NCBI RefSeq assembly: GCF_900496995.4
Contig: NC_044008.1
Coordinates: 1,774,453-1,838,452 of the forward strand
Reading direction: 5' to 3'
Origin: Aquila chrysaetos chrysaetos
Taxonomy: Eukaryota; Chordata; Aves; Accipitriformes; Accipitridae
Length of the DNA stretch: 64,000 nucleotides
The notes under the pieces were generated by a model that was given only the letters and a program-made list of their open reading frames with translations, was not told the origin of the DNA and searched no databases. A program made the translations under genes and the position numbers. This document shows positions 46,001-57,767 of the stretch, in pieces. How positions within the stretch are numbered: the stretch's first letter is position 1; the number at the start of each line of letters is the position of its first letter.

Positions 46001-49000
46001 CCAAGGTTCAGCACTCCACCAGGGCCCTGTGTACTTAGGTGCATTGCTCAGATCACCTATAATAGCATTACCCGAACCATAAGTCTTGATTGCAGTGTGA
46101 AGCCCGTGCTTCCTCTTCTACTGTCTGCATAGTTACAGAAGCATTTTCCATCAAATACAAGCAGTAGAAAATATTGTAATGGATCCTGGTAGAAAGGACA
46201 ACAGAGAAACTATCATTGAGAAATCATTAATAACAAATTAAACATCTGCAGCCACCTAAAAGACAGCCAGTATCTTGAATACTTCCAACAGAACGATGCA
46301 CAAAGCCCCAAGCGCTCGGGGAGCTGCAGGAGACAATATTAATATTTTAAAGCGCAGTTAGTTCTACCTCGAGAAGTGACTGCAAAGGCACCACGGGGAC
46401 AGCTCTGTCTGTGACCTCTCCCTCACTCCTGCTAGGTTTGTGTTTCAGGGTCTGCCATGCAAACATGACCTGGGATCAGAGTCCACAGGATCCTTTTGCT
46501 CTCCTGAACCACTATTAGCAACAGAGTCTGGGGGAGTCCGAAAGAGAATTTGGGGCTAGTTTAGGCCTCTAAAGCGAACCAGTTTCATCAACTGTCTTAT
46601 GATGATTTTATACAAGTGTGTTAGCTCTGACAATACTTCATGGTGCTTTGTTACTGCAAAGAGAGGAGCACGGCAGCTCTGTGGCTTTAATTATGCCAGC
46701 CACAGCTGGTTTAAAATTAACTTCCATTGTACATCAGAGTTGACACACTGTGGTTTTACCTCTTTTAGTGCAGCTTTGTTCCTGTGACCTAACAGCTGCC
46801 AGCCCGGGCCACACTCCAGGACAGACTTCGTGCGTCACATTAGGTGACCTGCATGCTCAGACTCAGTAGCTGCTCTAAGAGCTGCAAATAGGTACCAGAC
46901 AGTTCCTTGAGGACATGTTTCCTCCTTATGCTCTAAATTACAAACCTTGTGTGGTTTGAAGAGATAATGGTAGAAGAGATGTGGTGATTCTTATTTCTCC
47001 TAGTCTAGATTGTTCAAGAGATGGAGATGGGACATGTGTGACTGACCATGAGCTCTCATTGCTGGCAAGCAACACTCTCTGTCTGCCACATCTTCAGCAG
47101 GTGGCCTTAGCCAGCAATTATCAATCACTAACAGGCCAAACAAGCATCCTGATTCCCCTGGTCGATATAGCCTGAGCACGTGGCCCACAGTTGAGTAAGC
47201 AGAGGATGAACCCTTCTCCTGTGTCTAACACGTGCTGGACCATACCTCACAGAGGGCAGCTTACAGAACCACCTTCTTTCTGGCTCTAGATTAATTTTCC
47301 AGTGCAGTGGCTTTCCAGTCTTCTCATAAGAAGAATTTACACGTGTCCTTAATCCTTATCTCATCCTCACTGCAATTCTGAAGTAACCTGTGGGCTCTTA
47401 CCTGCATTACCAGGCACCGCTGTGAACAAAAGGCACAGGATGGATTGCTATGTACATGCAGCGGGAGCCCACAGGACTTGGAGTATCATTTAAGAGGAGT
47501 GAAGTATGTAACCGGTCTGAGGAAGGTAACAACCGCATTAAATTGTTGCAGCTGTTGCGTATCTATTTCTAATCAGAAAGTTTCTATAGCCACTTTAAAA
47601 CCTGCTTTTGTTTCTGAAAAAAATTCTTTTTCTTGAACGCTACCTCCTGAAAAACAAGCGGACTATGAAACGGTCTAGGAATTAAAGCAAATCTAAAGGC
47701 AATGCTCCTGAATGTTCCTGCAAAAAGCTAGGGATGTGCACACTGCTCCTGACAAACTGCCCACACTGAGGAACTGGAGAGCCCTAACCAACAGTAACAT
47801 AATTGCTCATGAGCATATATTCACTGTATGTATTACACATCACCATGGCTAGAAAGAGGCAGGCAGGAAGCATCTCCCCACTCCTTACCTGTTAGTGATC
47901 GCAATGTTTCCATCTCTCATCGCATACAGCAGCGTTGCCATGCAGTAAAGCGTCTCGGTCACGTCCACTACAGAGAGGGTAGAGCAGGGTCTCTGCAGAC
48001 ACGCCATCAGCTTTTGGATGTCGCTGATGCCATCAGAGAAAAGCACCATGACTGCAATTATGGCCCACATGTGCTCAGGCTGGTATAGGCAACAACAAGA
48101 AAGAGTGAGCAAAAAGCTTTGAGCCTTTAGGAGCAGGAAAACCCTGCTTCAACACTGAAAAAATGCTTATGCCATAATGAATAGTTAAATCCTCTTCAGT
48201 TAGCCTGAACAGTACCAAATAACACCCCAAAGGGAAAAACCTTTAGATGCAGGAGGGCAGATATGACCTCAAAGCACTAGCACTAGTAGTTAAACCTATT
48301 AAATAAACCAGTTAATAACGGTTAAACCTACCCCTGCCCTGCTCTGTAAATGCGGCAGTTTGTTGACAACGCAGACTTCAGCCTTTGAGAAGAGGTGATG
48401 ACTCTTCAAACACTGGAGAACCACGCTGGGATCTACCTTCCGTCCAGTGGGTATGGCAGACACGCACCTGTGCAGAACAGGAACAGCAGCATTTGCAAAG
48501 AAGCCTTGTCAAGTGAGTTTACTCTCCAAGTAAATAATGTCAGGCTGCAGCAAGTTTAACCATGCCTTGCTGTGCGCCCCACAGATTTGACCAGATGCAT
48601 TCAGCGATGAGGCTGCAAGGTGCTGAACTTGGATTTCCAAGTCATTTTTGTGCCAGGAGACATTTAGACAAGTAATTCCCTGTTCTGTTACACAGACGCT
48701 TTGCTGCATCAAGCCCTTAGTCTGCAAGTTCCTTCTGGCTGTCTCAAAGTCTTCTTCCAGAAGATGGATACACCTTGCTCTTAACCCAATTTGACTCTTC
48801 TGTTTGCACTATCTAACTGCCATACAAAATTGCCCTCTAGACTACACAGATCTGAACAGAGCACTTGCTTTTATCAGGGATCCGTCTTGGGCTTCGGCTT
48901 GCTGCTGAGCTCTGACTGATAAATTAGTGCGGGTCCAGGAAAGCAGCCTTTCAGGAAAGGAAAAGAAGAAAATACAGTGGAGATGGGAGGAACCAGGAGG

Positions 49001-52000
49001 AAGAGCTCAGATCTCACACCCTCCACGAGATACATGTATTTTAGCTAAACCCTGGAGATGCTGAGCCTCTCTGAGACCCTGGCTGATCAGGAGATGGAAA
49101 AGCAGTGCTGACATGACAGATCCTGAAACATAAAGGGATGCTAAAAGGGACACTTCAATTGAGTCTCTAGAACAGCCACCCTGCAGGAAGCAACCGTATA
49201 GCCTCTTCTCCCAAGCTTGCTGTTGGGTGCCAGAAGGCAGCGACAGGACAGCCCAGCCCTTTTTGATTTTGTCATCTAACACTTGTCTTGGAGCTCCTGG
49301 CAGCTTCTCTCAATTGCTGTACCCAACCTGGCTGTGCTCTGACGTGCAGGTCCATCTCCAAAACCTTCCTTTGAGCCTCCAAATCTAGCAGCTGCTTGCT
49401 GACACGCTCTTGCTCAGGCTCCCCTCATCTCTTTCCTCCCTTGGTGCAACAACCATCTCCCTGCCCTCCAAGAGGCAACACCATCCAAGTCAAAATGCCA
49501 CTGCCAAGACTGTTCTTCTGCCCCCTCTTCTCAGTCCATGTTCAGCTTCTCTATTTTCTCAGACATTAGTACAAGGCTATCCCTGTCTGAGGCTTTGCAG
49601 CCTCTCCCTCACTTATCCATCCCTTCTCACTTGCTATCAAAATCATGGAAACTTCAGAAGGGAGTTTGGAAGCCAACTAGTCAAAGCAGGGACAACTTCA
49701 AGTTTTGGTCATTTGTCCAGCTGAGGTTTGAGCATCTCCAAGGATGGAGATTCCCTACCTCTCTGGGCCACTGTTTGACCACTCTCCTAATATCTAACTG
49801 AATTTCCTGTGCTGGAACTTGTGCCCATTGCCTCTTGTCCTTTCACTGCGCACCTCCAAGAAGAGTCTGGCATCATGCTCTCTACAGCCCCTCATTAGGC
49901 AGGGGAAGACAGCAATTAGATCCCCTTTCCATCTTATCTTCTCCAGATTTCATCCTCTACTTGTACATCACCTCGAATCCTGTGTTCAGTTTTGGGCCCC
50001 TCATTACAGGAAAGATGTTGAGGTGCTGGAGCATGTCCAGAGAAGGGCAACAAAGCCAGTGAAGGGTCTTGAGAACAAGTCCTACGAGAAGCGGCTGAGG
50101 GAACTGGGGTTGTTTAGCCTGGAGAAAAGGAGGCTGAGGGGAGACCTCATTGCTCTCTACACCTGACAGGAGGTTGTAGCCAGGTGGGTGCTGGTCTCTT
50201 CTGTCAGGTGGCTGGTGATAGGACAAGAGGAAATGGCCTCAAGTTGTGCCAGGGCAGGTTTAGGTTGGATATTAGGAAAAATTTCTTCACTGAAAGGGTT
50301 ATCATGCATTGGAACAGGCTGCCCAGGGAAGTGGTGGATTCACCATCCCTGGAGGTATTTAAAAGATGCGTAGATGTGGCACTCAGGGACATGGTTTAGT
50401 GGTGGACTCAGTGTTAGGTTAACAGTTGGACTCGATGATCTTAAAGGTCTTTTCCAACCTAAACGATTCTATGATCATGTGCTCTAAACAGAACAAAGAA
50501 GAGGAAAGGGGAAGTTTTTTACCTATTTCTAGAACCCTACTACTGATTTCTACTGTTAAAATAATTTCTCCTTCCTCATCTTCCTGTATGTCTCCCATGT
50601 GTTTAGAAGACAAAGCCGTTCTCTCCTGGCAATTCACAGGATAAAACTGAAGACAACGCAAAGCAAGGAAGGTCTGAGGATCTACAGGTACAAAGTCAAG
50701 TGCTGAAGTGGACTCACCTGATCAGCCCCAACACACATCCTTCCTGCTCCTTTGTTATGGTGAAATCTTGCAAGAGCTGTTTAACTCTGTGCAGGGCCGT
50801 GTCCTCCTTCATTAGGTACCGATGGTAAAGCTTTTTCCAAGGAATGAACTAGAATGTGAAGCACATACCACCATCTTTCATCTCACAGCATTGGAAAACA
50901 GGTTTCTTATGGCAATAAGCTAATCAACGTGACCTCCAAAGAAGACCTAGAGTTCAAAAAGTCCATGTAGCTTGATGGACACATGTACCTAGCAGGAGAT
51001 GGGGAAGGAAAGAGGAAACAGAGGAAAGGGAGAAAGACTCGTTCCTCATAGCCTGCAAACACATCTATAAAAGGCTGTTTTTTCTAGAATGATGGGAACA
51101 GGGTGATGCTGTTTCAGTTTCAAATGTCAAAGTGTTAAAGGAGTGGGGATATTTTCAGCACTATTGCATAGTGCTGCTCTGAGCGGGGTCTGAGTGCTTA
51201 AAATCCCTGTGTCAATGAAGTCCTACCCTCCCACAGCCTGCTGTTTGGACTTCTTTGGTAAAAACAGACGGGACGCTGCCTTTTAGGCTGTGTTACGGAG
51301 TGAAGAGCAGATTTGGGAGAGGACTTGAACACACTGAGTGTTCAAGGCATGCATTTTCTATGCATTTCTCTAGCTCTTCAGGCTCAAAGGATGCACACTG
51401 TGCTGATAAAGCAGAGTGCAGGACACCTCCTGCATTGTGTCCAGCCTTACCCATGCAAATTTATCAGAAGGACACGAACAAGAACTTGAACACCCACAAA
51501 AATTTGGGCTGCGATCAGTCCTCCACCACTCGAGTCAGGCTGAGACAGCCTCTTCGTACAAGCTGAGGGCTTCCAGTGTGAACAGTGAGCGAGTCTAGCG
51601 GTGCCAGCTGTCTCCGAGCCACCTTTAATTGAAATGCAGAGATCCTCGCTGCGGCCAAAACAACTGCCAGTGGGTTCACAACTGTTTGTACTGCAAGGGC
51701 CTTGACTGCAGATGAACCAAGCTCCATAAAAACAGAGTTAAAGCCCTTTCCTCTAAACCCGTTTGACTACAAGAGACGCCACACACACAGGCTGGGAGAC
51801 AGTGACGTACACCGGCCACGAGAGGACACTGCCCAGTCCGGTAGCCAGAATTTCCTGCATGATCCCTGTCAGAAAAAAAGGCTGCAAGGGAAACAGTGAA
51901 GGGGGATTTTGTGGAGTCTTACAGAAAGTTCTCTTTCCATGTATGGGAAGAATGCATCAAGGGAAGTTACCCAATATTGATCTTCTGATACAGGTTAGCA

Positions 52001-55000
52001 TCTGAAGATGCCACTGTGGTCCAGAAGACCAAAAAATGACAAAAGACCTCATAAGAAAGGATGGGCATTAGGGAATAAAGGGATTTAAAGGAACGGAGAC
52101 AGACACAGCATGGATCCTCCTACAGCAATACATGCAGCCACAAGACTAAGACGGAACAGAGCAGTAGGAGAAGGGACAGGCTCAAATCAGTATCACAGCA
52201 GTCCTTACCAGTGGATCATTGACTATGTCCCTCCAGCAGTGACACACCAGGGTCAGGTTCTGATACAGATCAGTCACTGGTAGGAAAGCAAAGATGTTCC
52301 TGAGGACTTCAACAGGCAGCTCGTCAATACTTCCCTGAGGCACTTCCCAGTTCCGAGTCCCCAGGAGTCCATAGTGTGCATCAGGGACTGGTTCGATTTC
52401 CATATCATCAAGTTCCTGCTTGATTTGGCTGCGTTCCTGCTTGATCTGGCTGTGTTCTAGATGAACCACCATTGGCTTCTTCTCAGGCTCACCCCACAAA
52501 TTGTGCTCTGGCTTGTGAACGCCTGCAGCTGCAGTGGACAGAGGCCATTTTCTGGATCTTTCCCTGGGAGCTGGTACAAAGTCCTCATCCTCCAGAAGGG
52601 AGCAGGAATCGCTGCTGATCTCCATCACAGTGGAGACACTGCTGAAGGAATTATCAGGTTCAGTGAAGATAGGATCCAGTAGCTTTTCTTTGATTCTACA
52701 GTTCTTCATCCCACCAGCACCTACTTGTGTCTGAGAGATCCTGAAGTAATCAGTGATGATCTTCTGCTGACCTTGGCCTGCAGAAAGAGGAAGAGCATGA
52801 GTGAAGTCAACAGAAACAAGCGCAAAGCACACTGCTGCTAACTGAGCTAACGAGGGGACCAGAGGTTTTGTGAGGTGGTAGTTATTTCCATGGGGTTCCT
52901 CACAGATGTATGAGCTTACTACAGGTGAACTGTCCTGCTTCATATTCCTTCTCTGGCAGCCTACAGAAGTTAACAGAACAACATTCATCTCTTTGCACTG
53001 TCCACGTAATCTGGGCACTGTCAAGGTACACCTGACACCTCCACTAGCTTCTAGCAAAAGATATGGTCTGCATAACAATCTCTCAGATCAACAGTCCTTA
53101 GCTAACATAACACAGCAGACGCCTGTTAAAAAGAAACATGGCTGCACAATAAATTTCATGGGAGATACTTCCACTAGCCAAAGAAAGGGAAATAGGAAGG
53201 AAACAAAATGCAAGACCTGAGTTGTTGTGGTGCTCCTCAGACTGAGGTTGGGTTCCCAGGGGTTATTTATTGTTCTTAACCCAGTGAACGAGAAGCACAC
53301 TAAGATTTTAGAAACGCTTCAGGATTTAACTACTGCTCTGCACCATGAGAAGGTCACAGCACCAAGCCTCTAGCAGGCTGTTCCTACCACAGTATAAGAG
53401 AGACTAACGCCTTTAAGAGGATAAACAGCCATTTCTTGCAAGATACTTCCTGGCTGCAACGTCAAAAAGCACTGGAGACCACAAAGAAAAACGAAACTTG
53501 GCAAGAGACTGCTCTCAGCAGCCTCTCCTTTCTCTGACAGCCATGCAGTCCATGTAGCACACAGACTAAACTTACCAGCACTGATAGTATTCATTCTGTC
53601 CACCTCCTAGTCTGCAACATATCCTGATGCTTAGCTAAGAGGCAACTCGAGAAGAACAAAATCACAAGCAGCTACTGCTGATTTTAATGCATTTTATTTC
53701 TGGATGCTCATGAAGGCATAGCTTAAAGAGGTCTGATTTGTAAGATGCTGCTTAAAAAGAACAGCCTCCTTGCTAATGTGCAAGTCCAATACCCTAAAAC
53801 CTGGAGCATCTAAGATGACTAGATTTTTAAAAGTGAGCTAGCCAAAGATACTGCTGATACGAAAATGGAAAATTATGTCTACGAGCACAGAGTCTAGGAC
53901 TCTGGTGTCTTGTCCCAGCTCACCAGCAGACATTCTCTGTGAAGTGAGTCAGCTCACACCAAGGTACAGAGAGATTCCCAAGCCAGCCAGGGAAACGCTG
54001 AAATGTTCCTAAGTCTAACCTTCCACACAGGAGCTCAGGAATAACTCAGGATGTTTTTTCTTTGCTTTCTACCTCTCTCCTCGCCTACACGTGCGTGTAG
54101 TGCCTCTTGTCGTTACACAAGTTTTGAGGCTGGGCCTTTAACCCTGCAACATGAGCTATTTGAAAGCAGCCGTTTCACCTTCAGTTCGAGCCCTGAGCCC
54201 TGTTGTGTGCAGATTAGCTCAAAGTCTTATGAATCCTCAAAAGCCCTCTAAAGCTTTGGCACTTTTGAGACCCACGTCTACAAGTTGTGTATCACAATGT
54301 TTCCCACTCCCAGGAAAGTCGAAGATCAGTAACATCTGTCAAGTGCTCAACAACACTTTTGCAGTCCTACATAACTAGACAGCTCATTATTATTTAATAA
54401 TTGTCCTAAAGAGCATCTAGAAGCAGGAGTCACATCATTAACAGTGCCTAATTGCAGCGGCTGTAGCGTTCCTCACAGAGAGCTGCGGTTCTCCCCAGGT
54501 AGTCTCTGACAGCTCAACGATAGAGGCACAGAGGCATTTCTGGTGTGAGGAGAGACTAAATACACATGCGAAGGCAAACTCACTCCCCCATAGAGGGAAG
54601 CAGTCTCACTCCCCCATAGAGGGAAGCAGTCAAGGTATCTTTTTTTCTTGCCACTTGGCTTTGCGGAGGCAGAGATTAAGCCCAGTTTTGCCATGCACCA
54701 CTTAAACCCGACCAATTTCTTCTATTTGCACTCACCTCGCCTGGCGTTACTCTCCTATCAGCACGAGTTCAATGACAGATTACACAACACCCTTTTGCTC
54801 CACAACACGTTAGCCTTTTTCTCCCCCAAATCCCTCAGCCTTCGAAGTACTCGCCATCAGCGTACCTCCTTGATGTCTCCGTGTCCGGTGGGTGGGATGG
54901 AGGCCCCTGTTTACAGCTTCTCTACTTTGTCTTTGTCTCAATGGCTGCGTCAGGGAGGATGAGCCTTCTGCGCTCTGTGCGAGAGCTTTGCAGTCATCGG

Positions 55001-55031
55001 CCGTGAGATGCTTTTTTTTGAATCGCTTCAT
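29969..55031 (-). CDS. FBH1: F-box DNA helicase 1 (20 coding exons)
   Basis: SF1 3'-5' DNA helicase and SCF ubiquitin-ligase subunit; nuclear, restrains RAD51 at replication forks. Exons in transcript order: 54866-55031, 52209-52777, 50718-50848, 48332-48467, 47889-48079, 46072-46185, 44326-44417, 42443-42611, 41379-41607, 40432-40519, 39650-39736, 38375-38511, 36966-37065, 36670-36791, 34799-34874, 33471-33668, 32711-32833, 31963-32069, 30961-31095, 29969-30088. Every junction is GT-AG with matching phase; 3090 nt, 1029 residues (human 1043). PIP-like QKIITDYF 60-67; F-box about 207-254; Walker A AFAGTGKT 464-471; DEAQD 650-654; GDPHQQIY from 674; QSFRFG 703-708; [12 protein letters not shown] 873-884; [11 protein letters not shown] 919-929. 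All catalytic residues are present, so it is predicted active. The C-terminal end differs from human. The start is the ATG giving [10 protein letters not shown], matching the human N-terminus; the frame is also open upstream. Confidence 0.97.
31963..32833 (-). CDS. FBH1: FBH1 exons 17 and 18: motifs V and VI
   Basis: Exon 17 (32711-32833) encodes [12 protein letters not shown], motif V. Exon 18 (31963-32069) encodes [16 protein letters not shown], motif VI with the arginine finger, and ends [10 protein letters not shown]. Intron 32070-32710. Confidence 0.96.
38375..39736 (-). CDS. FBH1: FBH1 exons 11 and 12: Walker B and motif III
   Basis: Exon 11 (39650-39736) carries [13 protein letters not shown] with the catalytic Asp-Glu pair of motif II. 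Exon 12 (38375-38511) carries [14 protein letters not shown] (motif III) and ends YYLTQ. Both are near-identical to the human enzyme. Intron 38512-39649. Confidence 0.96.
42443..44417 (-). CDS. FBH1: FBH1 exons 7 and 8: Q motif and Walker A
   Basis: Exon 7 (44326-44417) encodes [11 protein letters not shown], the helicase Q-motif region, and IMAFAG. Exon 8 (42443-42611) completes the phosphate-binding loop as [15 protein letters not shown] and continues with [12 protein letters not shown] (motif Ia) and [10 protein letters not shown]. The ATP-binding loop is split by the intron 42612-44325, as in the human gene. Confidence 0.96.
43366..43393 (-). mobile_element. Possible tiny LTR-edge fragment
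   Basis: TGTGGTGGGCTGACCCTGGC, then TGG, matches the outer edge of the LTR at 7816 with a few mismatches; the rest of the LTR is absent. It lies in FBH1 intron 7. It could be a chance match given its length. Confidence 0.3.
45433..45447. repeat. Short (TA)n microsatellite
   Basis: About seven TA units in FBH1 intron 6. No functional signal is attached. Confidence 0.7.
46072..46185 (-). CDS. FBH1: FBH1 exon 6
   Basis: 114 bp between TTTCTACCAG and GTAATG, phase 2 in and out. Encodes [14 protein letters not shown], matching human [14 protein letters not shown], followed by a variable acidic linker ending DLWF. Too short to stand out as an open frame; found by the phase requirement of its neighbours and the conserved motif. 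Confidence 0.95.
47889..48467 (-). CDS. FBH1: FBH1 exons 4 and 5, F-box to helicase linker
   Basis: Exon 4 (48332-48467) reads a cysteine-containing segment with [11 protein letters not shown], matching human SVDPERVLWSL. Exon 5 (47889-48079) carries [18 protein letters not shown] and [18 protein letters not shown]. The intron between them is 48080-48331. Both are well conserved though outside the catalytic core. Confidence 0.94.
49690..49945 (-). mobile_element. CR1 LINE 3' fragment, diverged
   Basis: In plus-strand reading the order is TTTGAGCATCTCCAAGGATG, ATATCTAACTGAATTTCCTG, TGCCCATTGCCTCTTGTCC and AAGAGTCTGGC, the reverse complement of an older CR1 subfamily 3' end. It lies in FBH1 intron 3, in the same orientation as the gene. 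It is interrupted on its right by a CR1 of opposite orientation. Confidence 0.75.
49960..50475 (+). mobile_element. CR1 LINE 3' fragment
   Basis: Encodes, with decay, the CR1 C-terminal motifs [27 protein letters not shown] and [19 protein letters not shown], then the 3' UTR block GACTCGATGATCTTAAAGGT and CGATTCTATGATC. It is antisense to FBH1. It abuts the minus-strand CR1 fragment. Confidence 0.92.
50718..50848 (-). CDS. FBH1: FBH1 exon 3, post-F-box
   Basis: Encodes [13 protein letters not shown], near identical to human, then a helical stretch ending CVLGLIR. Phase 0 in, phase 2 out. Bounded by CACATTCTAG and GTGAGT. Confidence 0.95.
52209..52777 (-). CDS. FBH1: FBH1 exon 2: PIP box, acidic linker, F-box
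   Basis: The largest exon, 569 bp. It starts immediately before a PCNA-interaction-type motif (Q-x-x-I-x-x-Y-F at residues 60-67), in the same place as the human PIP box. Then comes a low-complexity Ser/acidic region with the repeated SQIKQE (residues 165-170 and 172-177), an AHYGLLGT block shared with human, and most of the F-box ([14 protein letters not shown]...LVCHCWRDI), which binds SKP1. Confidence 0.96.
54579..54630. repeat. Perfect 26-bp tandem duplication
   Basis: Two identical copies (54579-54604 and 54605-54630) containing CCCCCATAGAGGGAAG, in FBH1 intron 1 near exon 1. Perfect identity suggests a recent or polymorphic duplication. Confidence 0.85.
54866..55031 (-). CDS. FBH1: FBH1 first coding exon
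   Basis: Encodes [14 protein letters not shown] and the basic TRRHQG end, close to the human N-terminus. The donor is GGAG/GTACG, phase 1. Just upstream lies a T-rich tract ending in GGCAAAG, which may be the acceptor of this exon, so a non-coding first exon in the CpG-rich interval (56.5-57.9 kb) is likely. Confidence 0.88.
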
Positions 55032-56087
55032 TGCTTTGCCAACATGCAAAAAAAAGACCCCCAAAACAGTTAACAAACAACAATATACAGTCCACGCCTT
55101 TAACAGAGGCATAAGTACACAGTTTCAGCCAGTTTCTCTGAATAAATCATAGCACAAGCTCGTACAACGCTCCGGTGAGGTGCTAAGGAGGATAACACAT
55201 CATGTCAGTACAACACATCTGCAGTCACTGCAACAGCGACTTCACCCCAGGTCCCCCATTCCTGCGTTGCACGAGGGTTTGGAACAAAAGAGAACGATGT
55301 AAAATCGGAATCCACGCAAGTTTTGCGGCTTTCTCTACAATACCATAACACAGAGGAAGCAGATACAGTCATTTGTGTAAATGCAAAGTATCATCAGGAG
55401 GCTGCCAAGGAAGCCTGTGGAGGCTGAACTGCGCAACCCCCTGCGACAGACGACAGTGATTTGCCCGGGCAAGGTCAGAGCCAACATTCAAACACACAAA
55501 CTTGGGCCTCTCGCAAACAGATCCAAGCTGGGATCCTCCATTAAGAAGGAAACACAAACCACTCGCAACACAGCTCTTCCCCACGAGAAGGACGGTTAAG
55601 CAGCAGCACAAAACTATCTGAGGAGTTATTTTAAGAAAACCTCACTTGAAATCTGCACGAGCTCCTCTCTTCTATACACGGGACAGCCAGCAGAAAAAGT
55701 ACAAAGAGTGCAACTTGCTTCTGCCAAAAATGCTCACAAGAAACCGGAAACCATGGCCCAGGATGGGCTTCCTTCTGATAGAATTATCAGCAAAAGACTG
55801 GTTTCACTTTTACTTTATTAGTACACCATGCTATGGAGGATAAACTCCTCTAACATGTTTATGGCAGCCACAAAAGTAATTGACTGATCTTGTACAGCAG
55901 GATCCAAGGGTCAGTTTGTTTCATTACACTGCTTTCTCCTTTTCACCCACGTCAGCTCGACAGAGCGGCATTAGAAGCACCCGCTGAGCTCCCCAGGGAG
56001 GCTGTTTTCCAACATCCCATGTTCCTCAAAATATGGCACATGAGGCAAGCAGAAGAAAAAAAAGCAATGCAAGACAGTCCCATGGCA
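55032..56087. other. Sequence upstream of the FBH1 start codon
   Basis: No supported coding exon. It probably contains intron or 5' UTR of FBH1. The FBH1 frame stays open to 55112, giving an alternative upstream ATG with a hydrophobic, non-conserved extension. Confidence 0.4.
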
Positions 56088-56200
56088 TTTAGGGACATGG
56101 GTTAGCGGTGGACTTGGCAGTGTTAGGCTTACGGTTGGACTCCACAGTCTTAAGGGTCTTTTCCAACCTAAATGATTCTATGATTCTATTCTATGATTCT
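56088..56200 (+). mobile_element. CR1 LINE extreme 3' end
   Basis: About 110 bp with GGACATGGGTTAGCGGTGGA, the GTCTTTTCCAACCTAAATGA block and an expanded ATTCTATGATTCTATT tail. Only the 3' UTR is left; 5' truncation is typical of CR1. Confidence 0.88.
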
Positions 56201-56879
56201 ACTTAAAAATGGTATTTCTCACTTGAAATTGAAAAGTTTATCGGATTAAACAGCACGAATCACTGAAACGCCCCAATTCTCTTAAGCACACGGTCCTGGC
56301 AAACGTCAGAGCCGAGGTGCCGGCTCTGCGCCCATTCCTGGAGCTGTTGGACACAAAGGTCTCACGTAAGATCGGATGTAGGGCTGGGGGCAAAACCTCT
56401 GCTCCCCCACCCCAGGACAGCAAAACCCCTGACGTGCCAGAACCATGGCAGAGGGTTCAAGTCCAGAAACCCAACACAAGAAGGTGACCCGCTCGGTCTT
56501 CACCTGCGTTCATCTTTCCTCCCTTTTCCCCAAGATTTTCCACGGGTGACAGCAGCGGACACAAAAGTGCTGAGCGGAGGTTGCGTCGCAGGGCCCCCGT
56601 CACGGTTTGTGTCTTCGATGACGTGAGGAACGTGACGTGACGGGGAGCGGAGCTCGTCAGCCGCCAGAAGACGCTCCAGCTGTGAAGTGAAAGGATCAGC
56701 CATGAGCAGCAGCCGCAGGGGACGGGGGAACCTCAAGGGGGACAAGAAATATTTGGGAGGAGAAGGTCAGACCTGCTCCCCGCCCCAGCACGTTGTTTCC
56801 AAACCCTTTCCCCACACGAATGCACTGACCTTGTGCCCCCCAGCATGGCACCCGCACGGGCAGGCCCCCCCACAGCCCA

Positions 56880-57475
56880 GGGCTACCCCCCCCAGCCAAG
56901 AAAAGCCCCCCCCCCCATTACCAGCACCCTGCATAGCCAAGGGCCCTCCTCCTCTGTGCCCCCCATCACCAAAGCCCCCCCCCCATGCCAAGAGTCCCCC
57001 ACCATGCCAAGCTCCCCCCCACAATGCCAAGGACCCCCCCCATTACCAAGCCCCCCCACTGCTAAGGGTCCCCTCATTGCCAAGCCTCCCCCCCCAATTA
57101 CCAACCCCCCCCCCGATTACCAAGCCCCCCCCCCTTACCAAGGGTCCCTCCCCATTACCAACGGTCCCCCTCCATTACCGAAGCCCCCCCCATTACCAAG
57201 CCCCCCCCCCCCAACTACCAAGGCCTCTCCCCCCTCATTACCAAGACCCCCTAATTACCAAGGGTCCCCCCCCGATTACCAAGCCCCCCCCCTTAACAAG
57301 GGTCCCCCCCATTACCAAGGCCTCCCTAATTACCAAGGGTCCCCCCCGATTACCAAGCCCCCCCCCATTACCAAGGCCCCCCCATTACCAAGGCCCCCCC
57401 ACCATTACCAAGGCCTTCCCCCCAAATACCAAGCTCCCCCAATTACCAAGGGTCCCCCCCCATTACCAAGGGACC
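56880..57475 (+). repeat. C-rich minisatellite, 16-18-bp unit (CCCCCCATTACCAAGG)
   Basis: Dozens of copies of ATTACCAAG separated by runs of 4-11 Cs. It generates spurious open frames of 377 and 231 codons (Pro-rich), not genes. On the minus strand each unit is a G run, so clustered G-quadruplexes are possible. Confidence 0.92.
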
Positions 57476-57767
57476 CCCGTTGCTATGGTGTCCCCCCCCC
57501 GTTGCCAAGGGCCCGCCCCCGTTGCTAAGGGGAAGGGTCGTGTGTTCCCCCCCCCCCCCCCCCCGGTGCTCACTCCGCTCCTGACGCGCTCGGACGCGCC
57601 TCCGCGTTCTCCCCGCGATTCCGCCGGCCCCGCCCCGCCCCGCCCCGCCCCCCGACCAATCAGAGAACGCGCGGCGACGCGTCGCTGCCCAATGGCGCAG
57701 CTCTTCCGGGTTTGGGATAACGCCGATTGGGGCCGACGGAATTGTTCCCGGAGTTTGTTGACCGTCG

